A stretch of 34,047 bases of DNA from Pelargonium nanum. Lineage: Eukaryota; Streptophyta; Magnoliopsida; Geraniales; Geraniaceae. The position numbers were made by a program, and so were the translations under genes. Location of the stretch: positions 1 through 34,047 of the forward strand of contig JAYMTF010000544.1 of assembly GCA_036897485.1 (NCBI GenBank), written 5' to 3'. This document shows positions 33,565 through 34,047 of this stretch, one piece after another. Position 1 is the stretch's first letter. Each line of letters opens with the position of its first letter. The notes under the pieces were generated by a model. That model was not told the DNA's origin and did no database searches. It saw nothing but the letters and a program-made list of their open reading frames with translations.

Positions 33565-33915
33565 CTACTTTACAGGGCAACTAAACTACCGATAAAAGCT
33601 GTTCTAGATTGTCCATTAGATGAAGCTCCGCAGCCACCTTTGATTCCAATCCTAGCGGATCCTTTATTGAGTGTGGAGCAACGGCGTATGGAATTACTTC
33701 CAGGCCTTCAAATACAAAATTTGGGTCGGGTACGTAATTTTCGAGATTACGGGAACTTTCTTTCTACGCTTGAGGATTTGGTTTGGCTAGATATTCAGTT
33801 AGAGGCAGCGCTGATTCGCGGGGGCTTATTGCCCGATTTTGTTTTTGCCCATCGGCACGAGATCCGCTCCGTTGTTTTTTATCACGGGGATCGAATGTTG
33901 TCCGGCGAACAATAA
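33565..33915 (+). CDS. Unidentified ORF in a GC-richer island
   Basis: An open stretch of 116 codons before TAA at 33913, starting right after an upstream stop. The first in-frame ATG is at 33688 (76 residues); a TTG at 33640 would give 91. The sequence has balanced, protein-like composition: a proline-rich start (DEAPQPPLIPILADPLL), then RRMELLPGLQIQNLGRVRN, FRDYGNF, LEDLVWLDIQLEAALIRGG and a charged end (HRHEIRSVVFYHGDRMLSGEQ). GC rises to 42-53 percent per line against about 33 percent outside, and codon use is unlike the desert. No membrane helix or signal peptide is visible. I do not recognise the family. A second plus-strand frame (33783-34007) overlaps it and stays open to 34007. The absence of an early ATG suggests either an RNA-edited start (ACG, as in some plant mitochondria), a fragment whose 5' part is missing, or non-coding foreign DNA. 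Confidence 0.4.
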   Translation, partial: LLYRATKLPIKAVLDCPLDEAPQPPLIPILADPLLSVEQRRMELLPGLQIQNLGRVRNFRDYGNFLSTLEDLVWLDIQLEAALIRGGLLPDFVFAHRHEIRSVVFYHGDRMLSGEQ

Positions 33916-34047
33916 GATCTTATATTGTTTCCGTAGAAACAGAAGGCACCTTTGAGAGTATTCCTTACCGCAAAAGAGGGACGGTAATCGGCACGCTCTT
34001 TAGATAACCCGGGGGCTCTTCTAAATAAATGAATGTCTAAAAATCCT
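33916..34047. other. GC-richer tail of the right-edge island
   Basis: The elevated GC continues to about 34015 (CCCGGGGGC near 34008) and then drops back to AT-rich text at the window end. An overlapping plus-strand frame closes at 34007. The island therefore seems to end inside the window, about 450 bases after it begins. Confidence 0.4.

Noticed and set aside
33640-34007. Resemblance of the right-edge frame to the N-terminal part of ATP synthase alpha (atp1): LQIQNLGRV against FQVDEIGRV, and VVF near the end
   Set aside because: Identity is low after the first nine residues, no Walker-type region follows, and the DNA shows no sustained similarity to atp1 as I recall it.

Overview
The window looks like mitochondrial DNA from a streptophyte (a land plant or a charophyte-type green alga). 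The evidence is a cluster of three minus-strand tRNA genes at 7845-8113: trnF(GAA), trnP(UGG) and trnE(UUC). As far as I can recall the families, these are much closer to plant mitochondrial tRNAs than to chloroplast or bacterial ones. Base composition is low in GC (about one third G+C by hand counts on sample lines), below the 42-46 percent usual for angiosperm mitochondria. I cannot name the organism.

Almost everything else is gene desert. No rRNA, no intact respiratory or ribosomal protein gene and no recognisable intron or mobile element is visible. Open frames are few and short, and their number is at or below what random DNA of this composition would give. Two short frames carry weak protein signals: an atp8-like 70-residue frame at 15805-16017 (minus) and a sdh3-like C-terminal patch at 12685-12888 (plus). 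A patch at 4490-4960 has a more coding-like texture but no family call.

Scattered through the desert are degenerate tRNA-like relics: Gly-like at 13688-13759, Lys/Asn-like at 16171-16240 (minus), fMet-like 3' half at 26330-26369, and an unassigned one at 10155-10225 (minus). A structured element at 31326-31383 shares a T-arm-like stretch with the 16.2 kb relic. There are also traces of old repeats: a 24-base exact repeat (3839 and 17934), a diverged pair (25.6 and 27.4 kb) and many short hairpins and palindromes, including an apparent excess of GGATCC.

The right edge (about 33565-34020) differs sharply. GC rises to about 46 percent and a compact open frame with ordinary codon texture appears, whose product I do not recognise. 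It is the best candidate for a real but unidentified gene or a recently acquired segment.

Layout: 1-4480 desert; 4490-4960 coding-like patch; 4961-7844 desert; 7845-8113 tRNA cluster; 8114-33564 desert with tRNA relics and two possible gene remnants; 33565-34047 GC-richer open-frame island. Only the tRNA cluster is clearly functional. Its three genes lie 17 and 32 bases apart in one orientation and were probably transcribed together, trnF first.
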